A stretch of 64,000 nt of DNA from Hyphomicrobiales bacterium (GTDB lineage: Bacteria; Pseudomonadota; Alphaproteobacteria; Rhizobiales; Rhizobiaceae). The stretch covers positions 1 through 64,000 of the forward strand of contig JAFKJY010000050.1 in assembly GCA_017305835.1 (NCBI GenBank), read 5' to 3'. Of this stretch, positions 17,794 through 26,256 are shown one piece after another; within the stretch, counting starts at the first letter, position 1; each line of letters opens with the position of its first letter. Under the pieces are notes generated by a model. The model made no database searches. It saw only the letters and a program-made list of their open reading frames with translations, and was not told the origin of the DNA. The position numbers and the translations under genes are program-made.

Positions 17794-18750
17794 TTACCAC
17801 CCCGCCAGCGCCTTGCCCTGCTTCTGTTTCTTCAGCCGGGCGAAGGCCAGCGCCTCGAAGTCGAAGCCGGGGGCGCTTTCGAGCGGCGGGACGGAGATGT
17901 TGTCGAGGCTCTCGGCGATGTGGCGGGCGAGCGCGTCGACGATCTCGGGGCGGCTGGTGTGGCCGCGCAGGATGCCGATCTGCACGTCGGGAAGGGGAGA
18001 AAAGCCCTCCGCCTCGCCGAGCACCCGCATGCCGGGGCGCAGCGCGCATTCCGGCAGGATCGAGACCGCCAGCCCGCCGAGCACGGCGGCGATCACCACC
18101 TGCGCCGACCAGCTCGTGAACAGGATGCGGTATTCGCGGTTGTGCGCGGTGAGCTGTTCGGTGGCGGCGCGCCGCCAGGCGCAGTTGGGCCGCCCGACCG
18201 CGAGCGGCAGCACCGCCTCCTCGTGCACGGCGTGGCTGGCCGACGTCACCCAAAGCAGCGGTTCGCGCCGCACGATCTCGTCGGGCCGCACGCCCTCGCA
18301 CTGCGTCACCAGCGCGATGTCGAGCTGGCCGCGGCGGATCAGCTCGGCGAGATTGGCCGTCGGCTCGCACATCACCGACAGCTCGACGCGCGGGTTGGAG
18401 CGCGCGAAGCGGCCCATGATCTCGGGCAGAAAGCGGTCGGCATAGTCGTCCGGCGTGCCGATGCGGACCTGGCCCTCCAGGCTGGTGTCGTCAAAGGCGG
18501 CAAGCGTCTCGCGGTTGAGCCGCATCATCCGGCGCGCGAAGGACAAAAGCCGCTCGCCTTCCTCGGAGAGCCTGTTGGTGCGCCCGTCCTTCTCGAACAG
18601 CGGCTTGCCGATCCGCTCCTCCAGCCGCCGCATCTGCATCGACACGGCCGACTGGGTGCGGTGCACCTCCTCGGCGGCGCGGGTGAACGAGCCTGTGTCG
18701 GCGATCGCCACGAAGGTCTGGAGCTGGTCGAGGTCGAGCGGCGCGGCCAT
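17794..18750 (-). CDS. LysR-family transcriptional regulator (LsrB/VtlR-like)
   Basis: A 318-residue LysR regulator: winged helix in residues 1-65 (DLDQLQTFVAIADTGSFTRA, then RTQSAVSMQMRRLEERIGKP), then a substrate-binding-like effector domain. The N-terminal sequence is close, from memory, to rhizobial LsrB and Brucella VtlR, regulators of stress, envelope and small DUF1127 genes. I prefer the ATG at 18750 since the HTH begins a few residues later; an in-frame start at 18798 adds 16 residues. It is divergent from a DUF1127 gene, with a dyad suited to LysR binding between. True LsrB sits elsewhere in S. meliloti, so this may be a paralogue. Confidence 0.8.
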   Translation of the reverse strand: MAAPLDLDQLQTFVAIADTGSFTRAAEEVHRTQSAVSMQMRRLEERIGKPLFEKDGRTNRLSEEGERLLSFARRMMRLNRETLAAFDDTSLEGQVRIGTPDDYADRFLPEIMGRFARSNPRVELSVMCEPTANLAELIRRGQLDIALVTQCEGVRPDEIVRREPLLWVTSASHAVHEEAVLPLAVGRPNCAWRRAATEQLTAHNREYRILFTSWSAQVVIAAVLGGLAVSILPECALRPGMRVLGEAEGFSPLPDVQIGILRGHTSRPEIVDALARHIAESLDNISVPPLESAPGFDFEALAFARLKKQKQGKALAGW

Positions 18751-18796
18751 GGGGAAGCGCTTTCCATCAATGGTGTTGATGCTCAAGATTAAAAAC

Positions 18797-18815
18797 ATTC
18801 GTTGGACTAATCAAT
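18797..18815. promoter_or_regulatory. Candidate LysR operator between lysR and DUF1127 gene
   Basis: An AT-rich dyad in otherwise GC-rich DNA: ATT-N2-TT-N5-AA-N2-AAT, covering 18797-18815. It sits 47 bases upstream of the LysR ATG and about 120 bases before the DUF1127 ATG, and contains the T-N11-A core expected for LysR-type proteins. It may serve autoregulation and activation of the divergent gene. Confidence 0.42.
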
Positions 18816-18935
18816 AGCATCGGCCGATATGTGCAACCGTTCAGCACAGCGCGAGACGCGAACCGGACAGGGTGCATCCTCCCAGCACCGTCCGGGCGGC
18901 GGCATGCGCGCGACCGATTCCGAAGGAGAGACATC

Positions 18936-19214
18936 ATGGCCGTTCTCGATCACAGCGCAGCCCGGGGTGCAGGCGTAGCGCCGCTGGCGCGCCTCGTGCG
19001 CGCGGCCGGCATGCTGCTCCAGTTTTGGCGCAACCGCGGCGACTTCGGCCGCCTCCGCGACATGTCCGACTGGGAGCTGGCCGACATCGGCCTCGACCGC
19101 GACGACCTGAGGACCGCCTGGGCGCGCCGCGCCGAGGTCGACCCGACGCATTATCTCGGCATGACCGCGCGTGCGCGCGGCGCGCTCGAAGACGCCGCGC
19201 GGCGCGTATCCTGA
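18936..19214 (+). CDS. DUF1127 domain-containing small protein
   Basis: A 92-residue protein whose C-terminal half carries the DUF1127 motif (FGRLRDMSDWELADIGLDRDDL). DUF1127 proteins are small, basic and common in alphaproteobacteria; known cases act in RNA turnover, phosphate and stress responses. The ATG at 18936 has AAGGAG upstream; an in-frame ATG at 18831 lies too far back. It is divergent from a LysR gene, recalling the control of DUF1127 genes by VtlR in Brucella. Two small hairpins and a strong terminator follow. Confidence 0.85.
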   Translation: MAVLDHSAARGAGVAPLARLVRAAGMLLQFWRNRGDFGRLRDMSDWELADIGLDRDDLRTAWARRAEVDPTHYLGMTARARGALEDAARRVS

Positions 19215-19303
19215 ATCGCGCCTGCGGGCTCTGCCCGCGGGCCTGCCCTATGCAGGCATTCCCCCTCTAGTGGCCGGTTTCCCCCCGGCAGCCTGCATGT
19301 CCT

Positions 19304-19331
19304 GCCCGGCCTTCCAGGCCGGGCTTTTTTA
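19304..19331 (+). terminator. Rho-independent terminator after the DUF1127 gene
   Basis: Stem GCCCGGCCT (19304-19312) and AGGCCGGGC (19316-19324) with a 3-base loop and a run of Ts from 19325. It ends the DUF1127 transcript and lies 27 bases from the stop of the convergent DUF937 gene. Confidence 0.82.
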
Positions 19332-19357
19332 TTGGCTGCCGGTTGGCCCGCCGCGCG

Positions 19358-20227
19358 TCAGCGGTGCTTGTCGAGGCCCTTGCGGAACTGGTCGAAGATC
19401 TGCTCGACGCCCTTCTGGTAGTCGTCGCGGGACTTGGCGCCTGCATCGAACATGTTGCCGAACAGGTCGTCATAGGGGGTTTTCGCGCGCCCCGATGGGT
19501 TCGCCTGCGGCTTCTTCGCCGCCGGCCTGGCCTGAGGCTTCGCTGCGGGCTTGGCCGCGCCGCCGCCGCCCATCATCTCCTCGAAGATGCGGCCGAACGG
19601 ATTGTCCCCAGCCGACGGGGAGGCACCGCCGCCGGCCGCGCCGCCGAACATGCCCTCCAGGATCTTGCCGAACGGGTTGTCGAAGGGGTTCATGCCCGGC
19701 TGCGGCGCTTCCGGATGCGGCGCGCGCGGGCGGCTGCCGGCGGCCTGGCCCATCATCTGTTTGAGGATCTCCGCCAGCGGGTTGTCTCCGGCGGCGCCCT
19801 TCATCTGCCCGGTCGACTGCTTGAACAGGCCGCCCATGATCATCGAGGCGAGCACCGGCAGCATCTGCTTCAGAAGATCCTGCCCGAGCCCGGTCGCCTG
19901 CGCGGCCTGGGCGGCGACGGCGCGCGACACCTCCTTGGAGCCGAACAGATGGCCGAGGATGCCGTTGCCCTCGGCGACGCCGGCCGGCTGGAAGGCCTTG
20001 CTCGCATCCTCGAAATATTTGGCATGGTCGCCGCTCGCCAGCGCCTGCAGGAACGAGCCGACGCCGTAGGGATCGGCAGCATTCTGCTTCAGGCCCTGGC
20101 TGAAGGCCGGCGTCAGCGCCTCGACAGCGAGCTCGGCCTGCTTGCGCGAGATGTCGAACTGCCTGGCCAGCAGGTCCATTGCGCGGCCGTCGTCGGCCTT
20201 GGCGAGCATGTCGTAGAGCGGAATCAT
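19358..20227 (-). CDS. DUF937 domain-containing protein
   Basis: A 289-residue soluble protein. The N-terminal two thirds match the DUF937 type (MIPLYDMLAKADDGRAMDLL, then QNAADPYGVGSFLQALASGD and LGHLFGSKEVSRAVAAQAAQ), a family of unknown function related to YidB. The C-terminal third is a low-complexity stretch with repeated NPFGKILEGMFGGA / NPFGRIFEEMMGG steps and an Ala/Lys/Pro-rich part. The ATG at 20227 has GAGGAG upstream. It is on its own, convergent with the DUF1127 gene. No function is assigned. Confidence 0.8.
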   Translation of the reverse strand: MIPLYDMLAKADDGRAMDLLARQFDISRKQAELAVEALTPAFSQGLKQNAADPYGVGSFLQALASGDHAKYFEDASKAFQPAGVAEGNGILGHLFGSKEVSRAVAAQAAQATGLGQDLLKQMLPVLASMIMGGLFKQSTGQMKGAAGDNPLAEILKQMMGQAAGSRPRAPHPEAPQPGMNPFDNPFGKILEGMFGGAAGGGASPSAGDNPFGRIFEEMMGGGGAAKPAAKPQARPAAKKPQANPSGRAKTPYDDLFGNMFDAGAKSRDDYQKGVEQIFDQFRKGLDKHR

Positions 20228-20326
20228 CGGGGCGTCTCCTCGCAAATTGCGCAGGCAGAGTAGCGGAGCAGGGGGAACCGGCGCAATTGCTCCGGTGCGA
20301 TCGTTCCCTCCCCCGAGCCTCGCCGC

Positions 20327-21700
20327 CTAGTAAGCGTACTCCAGAAATACCGGGTCGATCGAGCCGCCCCAGCGGGTGTGGTAGGCCTTGACCATTTCCT
20401 GCGCGGTGGTGGTGCCGCGGGCGACGATCTCCTCCAGCGGGGCGAGATAGTCGGTCTCGTCGTAGCCGTCGCGGTTGAGCCGCTTGCGGTTGGCGAGTCC
20501 GAGCCGGGAGATGGCGAGCACGTCGCGCGCGACCTCGCGCAGGTCCTGCCCGGCGACCTCGGCGGCGAGGCCCTTGACCGGCACGGCGTCGCGCATGGCA
20601 CGCACGTCCTCGTAGGTCCAGTCGCGCGTCAGCGCCTCGGCCGCGTCGAGCGCGGCGGCATCGTAGAGCAGTCCCACCCAGAAGGCCGGCAGCGCGCAGA
20701 TGCGCCGCCACGGCCCGCCATCGGCGCCGCGCATCTCCAGGAAGCGCTTCAGCCGCACGTCGGGGAACAGCGTCGACAGGTGGTTGGTCCAGTCGCCCAG
20801 CGTCGGCAGGCCGTCAGGCACCGAGTTGCGCAGCGCGCCGTCCATGAACTGGCGGAAGGTGACGTGGGTGACGTCGTGGTAGCGCCCGTCGCGGATGAGG
20901 AAGTACATCGGCACGTCGAGCGCCCAGTCGACATAGTCGGCGAAGCCGAAATCGGGCGAAAAGCAGAAGGGCAGCAGCCCGGCGCGCTGGTTGTCGGTGT
21001 CGCGCCAGATCTCGCCGCGCCAGCTCTGCAGGCCGTTCGGCCGCCCCTCGGTGAAGGGCGAGCTGGCGAACAGCGCGGTCGACAGCGGCTGCAGCTTGAG
21101 CGAGACCTGCATCTTGCGGCGCATGTCGGCTTCGCTCTCGAAGTCGAGGTTCACCTGGATCGTGCAGGTCCGGTACATCATATCGAGCCCGTGGCGGCCG
21201 ACCTTCGGCATGTAGGCCGTCATGATCTCGTAGCGCGACTTGGGCATGCGCGGCGTCTCGGAAAGCCGCCATTTCGGGCTGCCGCCCATGCCGAGGAAGC
21301 GGATGCCGAGCGGCCCGGCGATCTCGCGAAGCTGCGCCAGATGCGCGTTGCCCTCGCGGCAGGTCTGGTGGATCGTCTCCAGCGGCGCGCCGCTGAGCTC
21401 GAACTGGCCGCCGGGCTCCAGGCTGATGGCCCCCTGGCCGGTCGGCTCGACCAGCCCGATGATGTTGCCGGCATCCATGATCGGGTCCCAGCCGAGCATG
21501 CCCTGCATGCCTTCGAGAAGGGCGCGGATGCCGCGTTTGCCGCCATAGGGCACGGGGCTGTTGTCGGCCTCGTAGAAGGGGAATTTCTCGTGCTCGGTGC
21601 CGATGCGCCACTTGTCGCGCGGCTTGCAGCCCTCGGCGAGGTATTCGACGAGCTGGTCGCGCGTCTCGATCGGACGGGAGTCGGTTGTGTCGCGCGCCAT
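20327..21700 (-). CDS. gshA: Glutamate--cysteine ligase (gamma-glutamylcysteine synthetase)
   Basis: First enzyme of glutathione synthesis, joining glutamate and cysteine with ATP. The 457 residues belong to the proteobacterial/plant-type ligase: KWRIGTEHEKFPFY near residue 30, EPGGQFELSGAPLETIHQTC near 100, MYRTCTIQVNLDFESE and ASSPFTEGRPNGLQSWR in the core. The start at 21700 has GGAAGGA upstream; an in-frame start at 21754 adds 18 residues not expected in the family. In related rhizobia rsmE is a near neighbour, as here, with an Hsp70 gene between them. Confidence 0.94.
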   Translation of the reverse strand: MARDTTDSRPIETRDQLVEYLAEGCKPRDKWRIGTEHEKFPFYEADNSPVPYGGKRGIRALLEGMQGMLGWDPIMDAGNIIGLVEPTGQGAISLEPGGQFELSGAPLETIHQTCREGNAHLAQLREIAGPLGIRFLGMGGSPKWRLSETPRMPKSRYEIMTAYMPKVGRHGLDMMYRTCTIQVNLDFESEADMRRKMQVSLKLQPLSTALFASSPFTEGRPNGLQSWRGEIWRDTDNQRAGLLPFCFSPDFGFADYVDWALDVPMYFLIRDGRYHDVTHVTFRQFMDGALRNSVPDGLPTLGDWTNHLSTLFPDVRLKRFLEMRGADGGPWRRICALPAFWVGLLYDAAALDAAEALTRDWTYEDVRAMRDAVPVKGLAAEVAGQDLREVARDVLAISRLGLANRKRLNRDGYDETDYLAPLEEIVARGTTTAQEMVKAYHTRWGGSIDPVFLEYAY

Positions 21701-21827
21701 ATGTGGAAAATCCTTCCGGCCGGAGCGGTGCGCGCCAGATGTACGATTTCGCAAACGCCGTTCAAGTCAAAAATGCTGACAGGATCTTCGCCCGGGCGAA
21801 TGGGTCGCACGGGACGCGATGGGGCGG

Positions 21828-23123
21828 CTAGACCGCCCAGCGGCCGGCCTCGCCGCTCTCGCCGATCAGCGCCAGCCCGTGCGCGATCGACAGCAGCTCG
21901 CCGCCGCCCTCGATGCGTTCGCCGCCGAAGCGGCGCTCGAACAGGCCGCGCACGGCCGGCACGAAGGAGGTGCCGCCGGTGAGGAACACCTTGTCGATCG
22001 CCTGCGCCGGGGTATGTGTCCGCGCCAGCACCTCGTCGAGCGCCTGCTCCATGCGGGCGAGGTCGTCGGCGATCCAGCGCTCGAAATCGGCCCGCCGCAC
22101 GGACTTGCGTCCCGCGCGGCCGAGCGGCGGGAACACGAACTCGGCCTCGTCGGCCCCCGACAGCGCCATCTTGGTGGCCGAGATCGCCTGATAGAGCGGG
22201 TAGCCCTCGTCGTAGTCGACGAGGTCGACGAAAAGCTGCAGCCGGTCCGGCTCGGTCGACACCCGCACCAGCGACTTCAGCTCCTCGAACTCGCGCGTCG
22301 TCTTGAAGATGGAGAGCTGGTTCCAGCGGCCGAAATTGGCGAAATAGCTGGCCGGCAGGTCGAGCAGCTTGCCGAAGGAGCGGATGCGGCTGCCCTTGCC
22401 GATCTCCGGCGCCACCAGATTGTCGATCATGCGGTAGTCGAACTGGTCGCCGGCGATGCCGACGCCGCCATGGCCGATCGGCGTGGCGGAAAGCCGCCCC
22501 GCCTGCCGCTCGAAGCGGATGAGCGAATAGTCGGTCGTGCCGCCGCCGAAATCGGCGACCAGGATGGTGGCGTCGCCGGCCAGGCCCCGCGCGAACCAGT
22601 AGGCGGCAGCGACCGGCTCGTAGACGTAGGCGATCTCGGGGAAGCCGAAGCGGGCGAGGGCCGCGCTGTAGCGCTCGACGGCGAGCGCGTCGTCGGCATT
22701 GGCGCCGGCGAAGCGCACCGGGCGGCCGACCACGAGGCGCTCGACATCGGCCGGCCAGCCCTCGCCGGCATAGTCGACCAGCCGCCGCAGGAAGGCCTCC
22801 ATCAGGTCCTCGAAGCTGTGGCGGCGGGCATGCACGGTCGTCGCCTGGAAGGCCGCGCTCGCCGCGAAGGTCTTGATCGACTGGAGGAAGCGGCAGCCGC
22901 CCGGATTGTCGATGAACAGGCGGATCGCCGCCTGCCCGGCCTCGACCCGCAGCCGGGCGAGGCCGTCGCCGCCGAGCTCCTTGGTGAAGCCGAGCGCCGT
23001 GCGCATCGTGTCGGTCGTGCCGGCGCCGGAGGTGAACGCGAGCGAGCGCGTCGAGCCGTCGCCGTCGGCGGTCGCGAGCACGGTGTTGGTCGTGCCGAAA
23101 TCGAGCCCGAGCGCGCGAGACAT
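21828..23123 (-). CDS. Short Hsp70-family protein (YegD-like)
   Basis: A 431-residue member of the Hsp70/actin ATPase fold. Phosphate loops LGLDFGTTNTVLA near the N-terminus and VADFGGGTTDYS near residue 190, plus FLTGGTSFVPAVRGLF near residue 385, are intact. It ends after the ATPase domain, so the substrate-binding domain of DnaK is missing; E. coli YegD is alike in length and layout. The function of YegD-like proteins is not settled. The ATG at 23123 has GAAGGA upstream. Confidence 0.85.
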   Translation of the reverse strand: MSRALGLDFGTTNTVLATADGDGSTRSLAFTSGAGTTDTMRTALGFTKELGGDGLARLRVEAGQAAIRLFIDNPGGCRFLQSIKTFAASAAFQATTVHARRHSFEDLMEAFLRRLVDYAGEGWPADVERLVVGRPVRFAGANADDALAVERYSAALARFGFPEIAYVYEPVAAAYWFARGLAGDATILVADFGGGTTDYSLIRFERQAGRLSATPIGHGGVGIAGDQFDYRMIDNLVAPEIGKGSRIRSFGKLLDLPASYFANFGRWNQLSIFKTTREFEELKSLVRVSTEPDRLQLFVDLVDYDEGYPLYQAISATKMALSGADEAEFVFPPLGRAGRKSVRRADFERWIADDLARMEQALDEVLARTHTPAQAIDKVFLTGGTSFVPAVRGLFERRFGGERIEGGGELLSIAHGLALIGESGEAGRWAV

Positions 23124-23239
23124 GGCGAGCGTCCTTCGGAACGGATGGGTGCGGGGCGGCGGGCGGCGCGTCCGGCCCGCCCGGGCGAGGGCGCGCTTCT
23201 GGCACGCCGGGCCGGCCGTGGCAACCCTCGCGAGAGGCG

Positions 23240-23977
23240 TCAGCGCCAGTCGCCGATGGTCGCCTGGATGACCGCGAGCGCGGCCACGGCCGCCGTGTCG
23301 GCGCGCAGGATGCGCGGCCCGAGCGGGATCGCGGTGACGAAGGGCAGGGCGCGCAACTGCCGCCGCTCTTCCTCGGAAAAACCGCCTTCCGGGCCGACCA
23401 GCAGCCCTAGCCTGCGCTCGCGGATCGCCTGCAGCGCCGGCACGGGATTGTCGGTCTCGGCGCCCTCGTCGCAGAAGATCAGCCGGCGTTCCGGGTCCCA
23501 GCCGGCGAGGAAGGCCTCGAAGCGCACCGGCTCCACGACATGCGGGATCGCCAGGATGCCGCACTGCTCGGCCGCCTCGACCGCGTTGGCCCGCAGCCGC
23601 TCGGCGCCGATCTTGGCCATCTGCGTGTGCTGGGTGATGACCGGCGCGATGACGCCGGCGCCCATCTCGACGGCCTTCTGGACGAGATAGTCGAGCCGGC
23701 CGGCCTTGATCGGCGCGAAGGCGTAGACGAGGTCGGACGCGGGCGGCTGCGGCCGGGTCCGTTCGGCGATCGAGAGCCGGACCGCCTTCTTGCCCACCGA
23801 GGCGAGGCGCGCCAGCCACTCGCCGTCGCGGCCGTTGAAGACCAGCAGCTCCGCGTCTTCGCGCATGCGCAGCACATGGGCGAGATAGTGGCTCTGCTCG
23901 CGGCCGGCCTCGACCGTGCCGCCGGCCGAGAGGTCGTCATCCACGAACAGGCGTTGCATACGATAGTTGGCGCGCAT
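23240..23977 (-). CDS. rsmE: 16S rRNA (uracil1498-N3)-methyltransferase
   Basis: Methylates U1498 of 16S rRNA. The 245-residue SPOUT protein shows the N-terminal PUA-like part ([18 protein letters not shown]) and the knotted SAM site [13 protein letters not shown] with [17 protein letters not shown] at the C-terminus. The start is uncertain: the ATG at 23977 begins [11 protein letters not shown] as in rhizobial homologues, but the ribosome site is weak, and an ATG six codons on is possible. Confidence 0.92.
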   Translation of the reverse strand: MRANYRMQRLFVDDDLSAGGTVEAGREQSHYLAHVLRMREDAELLVFNGRDGEWLARLASVGKKAVRLSIAERTRPQPPASDLVYAFAPIKAGRLDYLVQKAVEMGAGVIAPVITQHTQMAKIGAERLRANAVEAAEQCGILAIPHVVEPVRFEAFLAGWDPERRLIFCDEGAETDNPVPALQAIRERRLGLLVGPEGGFSEEERRQLRALPFVTAIPLGPRILRADTAAVAALAVIQATIGDWR

Positions 23978-24029
23978 GGCGCGACTTGGTATCGCCTGCG
24001 GTCGTATCGTCAAGTGGCGGAGGGGAAGC

Positions 24030-24305
24030 ATGCACCGCACGGCCGAACAGTTCGACGCGATCCGGCACGTCGAGATGCTGCTGGAGAGGCCTCTTCTGCC
24101 GAGCGAGGTCGCTGATATCCCCAGCCGCGATGCGTCGGAGACGATGGTCCGGATTTCGTTCCGCGGCTACGAGCTGTGGCTCTATTGCGACGGGGCGGAG
24201 ATTCAGGGGCGGGGGCGCGACGAACGCCTTGAAATCTACGATTATCCGGATCTTGCGGCCCTTTATGCCGATTTCAAGCGCAGGATCGCGATGCTATCCG
24301 ACTGA
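24030..24305 (+). CDS. Hypothetical protein
   Basis: A 91-residue soluble protein of unknown function with a strong ribosome site (GGAGGGG just before the ATG at 24030). It has a mixed alpha/beta look with a Tyr/Asp-rich C-terminal part ([20 protein letters not shown]). GC is a little lower than that of neighbours. It overlaps the end of the convergent gene by 12 bases. I recognise no family. Confidence 0.6.
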   Translation: MHRTAEQFDAIRHVEMLLERPLLPSEVADIPSRDASETMVRISFRGYELWLYCDGAEIQGRGRDERLEIYDYPDLAALYADFKRRIAMLSD

Positions 24306-24962
24306 CGGGGCACTGTCGTGCCAGACGGGCCGATAGCCGGCGCGCAGCACGGCGACCGTCGTCGGCGGGGTGACGAGCGCGATGCCGTCGGGCAGGCTGC
24401 GGCAGGCGGGCGGCGGCGCGCCGTAGCCGCCGAAGCTCCATGGCAGCAGCGCGCCGCGCCTGACCGCGAAGGGTCTTTCGCCCAGCGCGACCATCGCGCC
24501 GTCGGGGAGCGCGCGCACCTCGGTTTCCGTCAGCGGCCGGGGCGCGGTACCCGCCGCGAGCCGCTCGGCATGCAGCCGGCCGTCGATCTCGGCGACCTTC
24601 GGCATCGCGGTGCCGAACGCGTCGGCGAAGGCGGATGCGAAGCGCTTCGCGGCCTCGCGCCGGCAATAGAAGCAGGGGCGGTGGCCGGCGGCCAGCGCCG
24701 TCACCTCGTCGAGGAAGAACAGCTCGGTCCAGCCGGTCCGCAGCGGGCCGCCCGGCCGGCGCGCATTGCGGCCCATCACGTCGCGCGGCGGCCGGTCGTT
24801 GAAGTCCAGTGCGCAGACGAGCCAGTGCGGCGTCGACCAGCGCCGGCGCATGAGCGTTTTCGTGTCGGGATCGTGGATGACGCCGCGGTTGCCCGTGAAC
24901 AGCCCGCGCGCGGGGCTGGCGACGATCTGGCCGAACGGGTCGACGCGGTTCTGCAGCGGCAT
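24294..24962 (-). CDS. Conserved hypothetical protein with a CxxC site
   Basis: A 222-residue soluble protein without a recognised domain. A CFYCRREAAKRFASAFADAF segment near residue 97 suggests a metal-binding or redox CxxC pair next to a helix. Other notable stretches are GNRGVIHDPDTKTLMRRRWS near the N-terminus and LPDGIALVTPPTTVAVLRAG near the C-terminus. From memory, such proteins occur as conserved unknowns in Rhizobiales. It is divergent from the class I amidotransferase gene. Confidence 0.65.
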   Translation of the reverse strand: MPLQNRVDPFGQIVASPARGLFTGNRGVIHDPDTKTLMRRRWSTPHWLVCALDFNDRPPRDVMGRNARRPGGPLRTGWTELFFLDEVTALAAGHRPCFYCRREAAKRFASAFADAFGTAMPKVAEIDGRLHAERLAAGTAPRPLTETEVRALPDGAMVALGERPFAVRRGALLPWSFGGYGAPPPACRSLPDGIALVTPPTTVAVLRAGYRPVWHDSAPSVG

Positions 24963-25079
24963 GGGAACACCTTGAATGGCAACGGCGTCATGCTATCGCT
25001 ACCGCATGCGCGCTGCCATTCCGAAAACCCGCTTGCCGTCCAGGACGTCCGTCTGGCCCTCGCGCAGGCGGGCTTTCTG

Positions 25080-25778
25080 ATGCGCGTGCTCGTCGTCGAG
25101 AACTTCGAGAACACCGGGCTCGGCCAGATCGCGGCGGTGCTCGACGAGCGCGGCGTGGGCGTCGACACGGTGCGGGCCCATCTCGGCGAGGCGCTGCCGG
25201 CCGCGACCGACGGCTATGACGGGCTCGTCGTACTGGGCGGCGGCCAGAACGCGCTGGACGACGCGGGCTCGCCCTGGTTTCCGCACTTGCTCGCCACGAT
25301 GCGCGGCTTCGTCGATTCCGGCCGCGCCACGCTCGGCGTCTGCCTCGGCAGCCAGTTGCTGGCGCGCGCCTATGGCGCCGACAACCTCGTGGGCGGGGCG
25401 AGCGAGTTCGGCTGGCAGTCTGTGACGCTGACGGAGGAGGGCGCGGCGGACCCGCTTCTGTCGGCCCTGCCGGAGAGCTTTCCGATTTTCCAGTGGCACG
25501 ACGACACCTTCACCCTGCCGCGCGGAGCGGTGCGGCTGGCCGGCAATCTCGCCGCTCACAACCAGGCGTTTCGCGTCGGCCGCGCCGGCTACGGCACGCA
25601 GTTCCACTTCGAGGCCGACCGCCGGCTCGTGCGCGAATGGAACGGCGCCTTCGCCGAATGGCTGGCGCAGCGCCAGCCGGACTGGGCGGGACGGCACGAG
25701 GCGGAAGCCGCCCGCCACGGCCCCGCCGCCGACGCCGCCGGCCGCGCCATCGCGAGCGCCTGGGCCGCGCTGCTGTAG
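25080..25778 (+). CDS. Class I glutamine amidotransferase-like protein
   Basis: A 232-residue stand-alone glutamine amidotransferase. The nucleophile elbow is GVCLGSQLLARAYGA with the catalytic Cys, the oxyanion part is VVLGGGQNALDD, and the His/Glu pair is in TQFHFEADR. Such free-standing enzymes release ammonia from glutamine or hydrolyse gamma-glutamyl compounds; the substrate cannot be told. I start at the ATG at 25080 since it opens straight into the first strand (MRVLVVENFE); in-frame ATGs upstream would add unrelated residues. No strong ribosome site is visible. Confidence 0.82.
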   Translation: MRVLVVENFENTGLGQIAAVLDERGVGVDTVRAHLGEALPAATDGYDGLVVLGGGQNALDDAGSPWFPHLLATMRGFVDSGRATLGVCLGSQLLARAYGADNLVGGASEFGWQSVTLTEEGAADPLLSALPESFPIFQWHDDTFTLPRGAVRLAGNLAAHNQAFRVGRAGYGTQFHFEADRRLVREWNGAFAEWLAQRQPDWAGRHEAEAARHGPAADAAGRAIASAWAALL

Positions 25779-25803
25779 GGAGTTCGCCGTTCGAGGGGAG
25801 CGC

Positions 25804-25919
25804 TGCCCCTCACCCTTACCCTCTCCCCGTGAAGGACGGGGAGAGGGGTCGTCGGCGTTGCGGCCGGCTTCCTTCCCAATGCGTATGAGAGAAGGTCCCC
25901 GGCAGGGGGATGAGGGGCA
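25804..25919. repeat. Palindromic intergenic repeat
   Basis: The 334-base gap between the amidotransferase gene and the next small ORF holds a repeat-like structure. Outer arms TGCCCCTCA (25804-25812) and TGAGGGGCA (25911-25919) enclose a perfect hairpin CTCTCCCCGT/ACGGGGAGAG (25821-25830, 25836-25845) and further C/G-rich arms. It resembles the 'CTCTCCCC' type of dispersed rhizobial palindromes. The rest of the gap (to 26112) shows no ORF. Confidence 0.6.
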
Positions 25920-26112
25920 AGCTCTCTCCTGTTGGGAAAGCGTCAGGCCCACGGCGTGGCAATCCGGCCACAACCGGAAATTCCTGTGCGGTTTGCCCGC
26001 AACGTCTCTGGCGCGCTCGCGTTGTTGGGCGTAGAAGCCCGCGCCGTCGGCCTGCCGAGAGCGGAACCGATTGGTAACCACGAAGCGTTAGAGTCGGGAA
26101 AGAGTACCGGGG

Positions 26113-26253
26113 ATGAATCCGATGAAAGCCGCCATTCTGTCTTTCCTGATGCTGTCCGCCGTCGCCATGGGCGGCATCGGCTTCTATTCCACGCAGGCCG
26201 TGGCCGACCACGCCGTCGCCGACGGCTACGGCATCAGCGCGATCGCGCACTGA
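26113..26253 (+). CDS. Small membrane or exported peptide (46 aa)
   Basis: An open frame of 46 codons, MNPMKAAILSFLMLSAVAMG at its start, that reads as a short signal or membrane segment (residues 4-28) plus a small polar tail ending in ISAIAH. Third-position GC is high, as in neighbouring genes, which favours real coding. Either the ATG at 26113 or the one at 26122 could start it; the ribosome site is weak (GGGG). It ends 3 bases before the end of the convergent phosphatase gene. Confidence 0.5.
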   Translation: MNPMKAAILSFLMLSAVAMGGIGFYSTQAVADHAVADGYGISAIAH

Positions 26254-26256
26254 TCC

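Noticed and set aside
19215-19303. Small hairpins after the DUF1127 gene as 'cuckoo'-type RNAs, which follow a DUF1127 gene in Rhodobacter.
   Set aside because: None of the loops has the CCTCCTCC motif, and the stems are short.
24988-25079. An upstream in-frame ATG extending the amidotransferase by about 30 residues.
   Set aside because: The added residues have no resemblance to the family and the fold begins right after the ATG at 25080.
26063-26089. GGAAC and CGTT upstream of the 46-residue peptide as an EcfG promoter.
   Set aside because: The spacer is 18 bases, longer than the 16-17 usual for this sigma factor, so it was not listed as a feature.
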